Source: Chloroflexota bacterium (GTDB lineage: Bacteria; Chloroflexota; UBA6077). Taken from it: a stretch of 5,036 nucleotides of DNA. The translations under genes and the position numbers were made by a program. Positions 4,442-5,036 of this stretch are shown one piece after another. The DNA is taken from the NCBI GenBank assembly GCA_021788565.1, contig JAJYKO010000524.1, positions 1 through 5,036 on the forward strand, in the 5' to 3' direction. Each line of letters opens with the position of its first letter. Position 1 is the stretch's first letter. Under the pieces are notes generated by a model that saw only the letters and a program-made list of their open reading frames with translations, had not been told where the DNA came from and did no database searches.

Positions 4442-5036
4442 ATGATGGTCGATGACAGCCATGGCAACGGCAACGGCAAGGTCCATCACAATGGTAACGG
4501 CAACGGCAAATCCGCTGGTGCGATGAACTGGCTCTCGCAGCGGACCACCGAGTACGCGGTGGCGCAACTGCTGTCCGCGTTAGGGAAGGCTCCTGAGGGG
4601 AGCTACCGTCAGCTCGCGGGCGCTTTCGAGAAGTTTGCCGGTGACGACGAGAACAAGCGGATGATCGCGGCCTGGGTCAGGCAGTATGTGTCGCCGGGTC
4701 AGTCCGGTTCGGCATGGCTGAAGCACCTCCTGACCTCGGTGGATCCCAATATCAGGCGCCGCTTCGCGGCGCGCTTTATAGCCCACATCGCTCTCAGGCA
4801 TGATCGGTACGTGCGAAAGCTCGACGACGGTCGGGAGATCCCGATTCCCGCCACGATAGTTATAAGCCCGACGATGAGGTGCAATCTTCGCTGCGTGGGC
4901 TGCTACGCCGGCAACTACACAAAGCAGGACGACCTCACGGAGGAGGAGGTGGTGCGGGTCATCGGAGAGGCTCGAGAGCTGGGCACCCGCTTCTTTGTGA
5001 TTACCGGCGGGGAGCCGTTTATCTATGAGCCGCTAT
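4442..5036 (+). CDS. Radical SAM protein, N-terminal part (runs off the window)
   Basis: The first 198 codons of a gene continuing past the window. A radical SAM core begins around residue 135: the strand IPATIVISPTMR leads into C147-X3-C151-X2-C154 (CNLRCVGC), the three cysteines that hold the [4Fe-4S] cluster binding S-adenosylmethionine. TGGEP (188-192) is the usual SAM-contacting motif. Residues 1-24 are low complexity, with two GNGNGK blocks (8-13 and 18-23) around a HH pair; residues about 28-130 are mostly helical and charged and match no fold I recognise. The ATG at 4442 follows a full AAGGAGG (4426-4432) with 9 bases between. The resemblance is to MoaA-like or peptide/lipid-modifying radical SAM enzymes, but the substrate-defining C-terminus is missing. 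Likely co-expressed with the SPW gene. Confidence 0.92.
   Translation, partial: MMVDDSHGNGNGKVHHNGNGNGKSAGAMNWLSQRTTEYAVAQLLSALGKAPEGSYRQLAGAFEKFAGDDENKRMIAAWVRQYVSPGQSGSAWLKHLLTSVDPNIRRRFAARFIAHIALRHDRYVRKLDDGREIPIPATIVISPTMRCNLRCVGCYAGNYTKQDDLTEEEVVRVIGEARELGTRFFVITGGEPFIYEPL

Overview
This is a GC-rich bacterial window in which every supportable gene lies on the + strand. There are seven coding regions; the last is cut by the window end. The content suggests an anaerobic or facultatively anaerobic, metal- and sulfur-exposed bacterium: an iron-sulfur protein, a radical SAM enzyme, a chromate transporter and a TauE/SafE permease. GC content, GTG starts and strong GGAGG-type ribosome sites would fit several deep Actinobacteriota, Firmicutes or Desulfobacterota lineages. 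The sequence alone does not settle the phylum.

Left region (1-3492): five genes follow each other with gaps of 14, 70, 111 and 92 bases. They are a small CXXC thioredoxin-like protein, a TauE/SafE-family permease, a protein with a C-terminal four-cysteine Fe-S domain, a carboxymuconolactone decarboxylase-family protein that has lost one of the usual redox cysteines, and a two-domain ChrA chromate transporter. A coherent reading is a redox/oxyanion-handling cluster (sulfur oxyanions or chromate with thiol and Fe-S partners), but this is inferred from gene content and spacing. The 111-base gap before the decarboxylase-like gene can fold into a well-proportioned H-type pseudoknot.

Middle region (3493-3948): about 450 bases hold no convincing gene. 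The first part has several short GC hairpins but no clear terminator. The right part is a clear control region: a TTGACA-16 bp-TATAAT promoter with two copies of the operator TGAGTGA-N4-TCACTCA, one just after the predicted transcription start and one about 107 bp upstream. This looks like TetR-type repression, possibly with looping. No regulator gene is visible. A second, unrelated palindrome lies in the 5' leader just before the ribosome site.

Right region (3949-5036): the controlled genes are a 117-residue membrane protein with two SPW repeats and, 139 bases further on, a radical SAM protein with an Asn-Gly/His-rich N-terminus. The gap between them carries a four-tract G-quadruplex motif that shares bases with an 11-bp hairpin, so the two structures exclude each other. 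The operator-controlled SPW/radical SAM unit is the most promising candidate for an undescribed system here.
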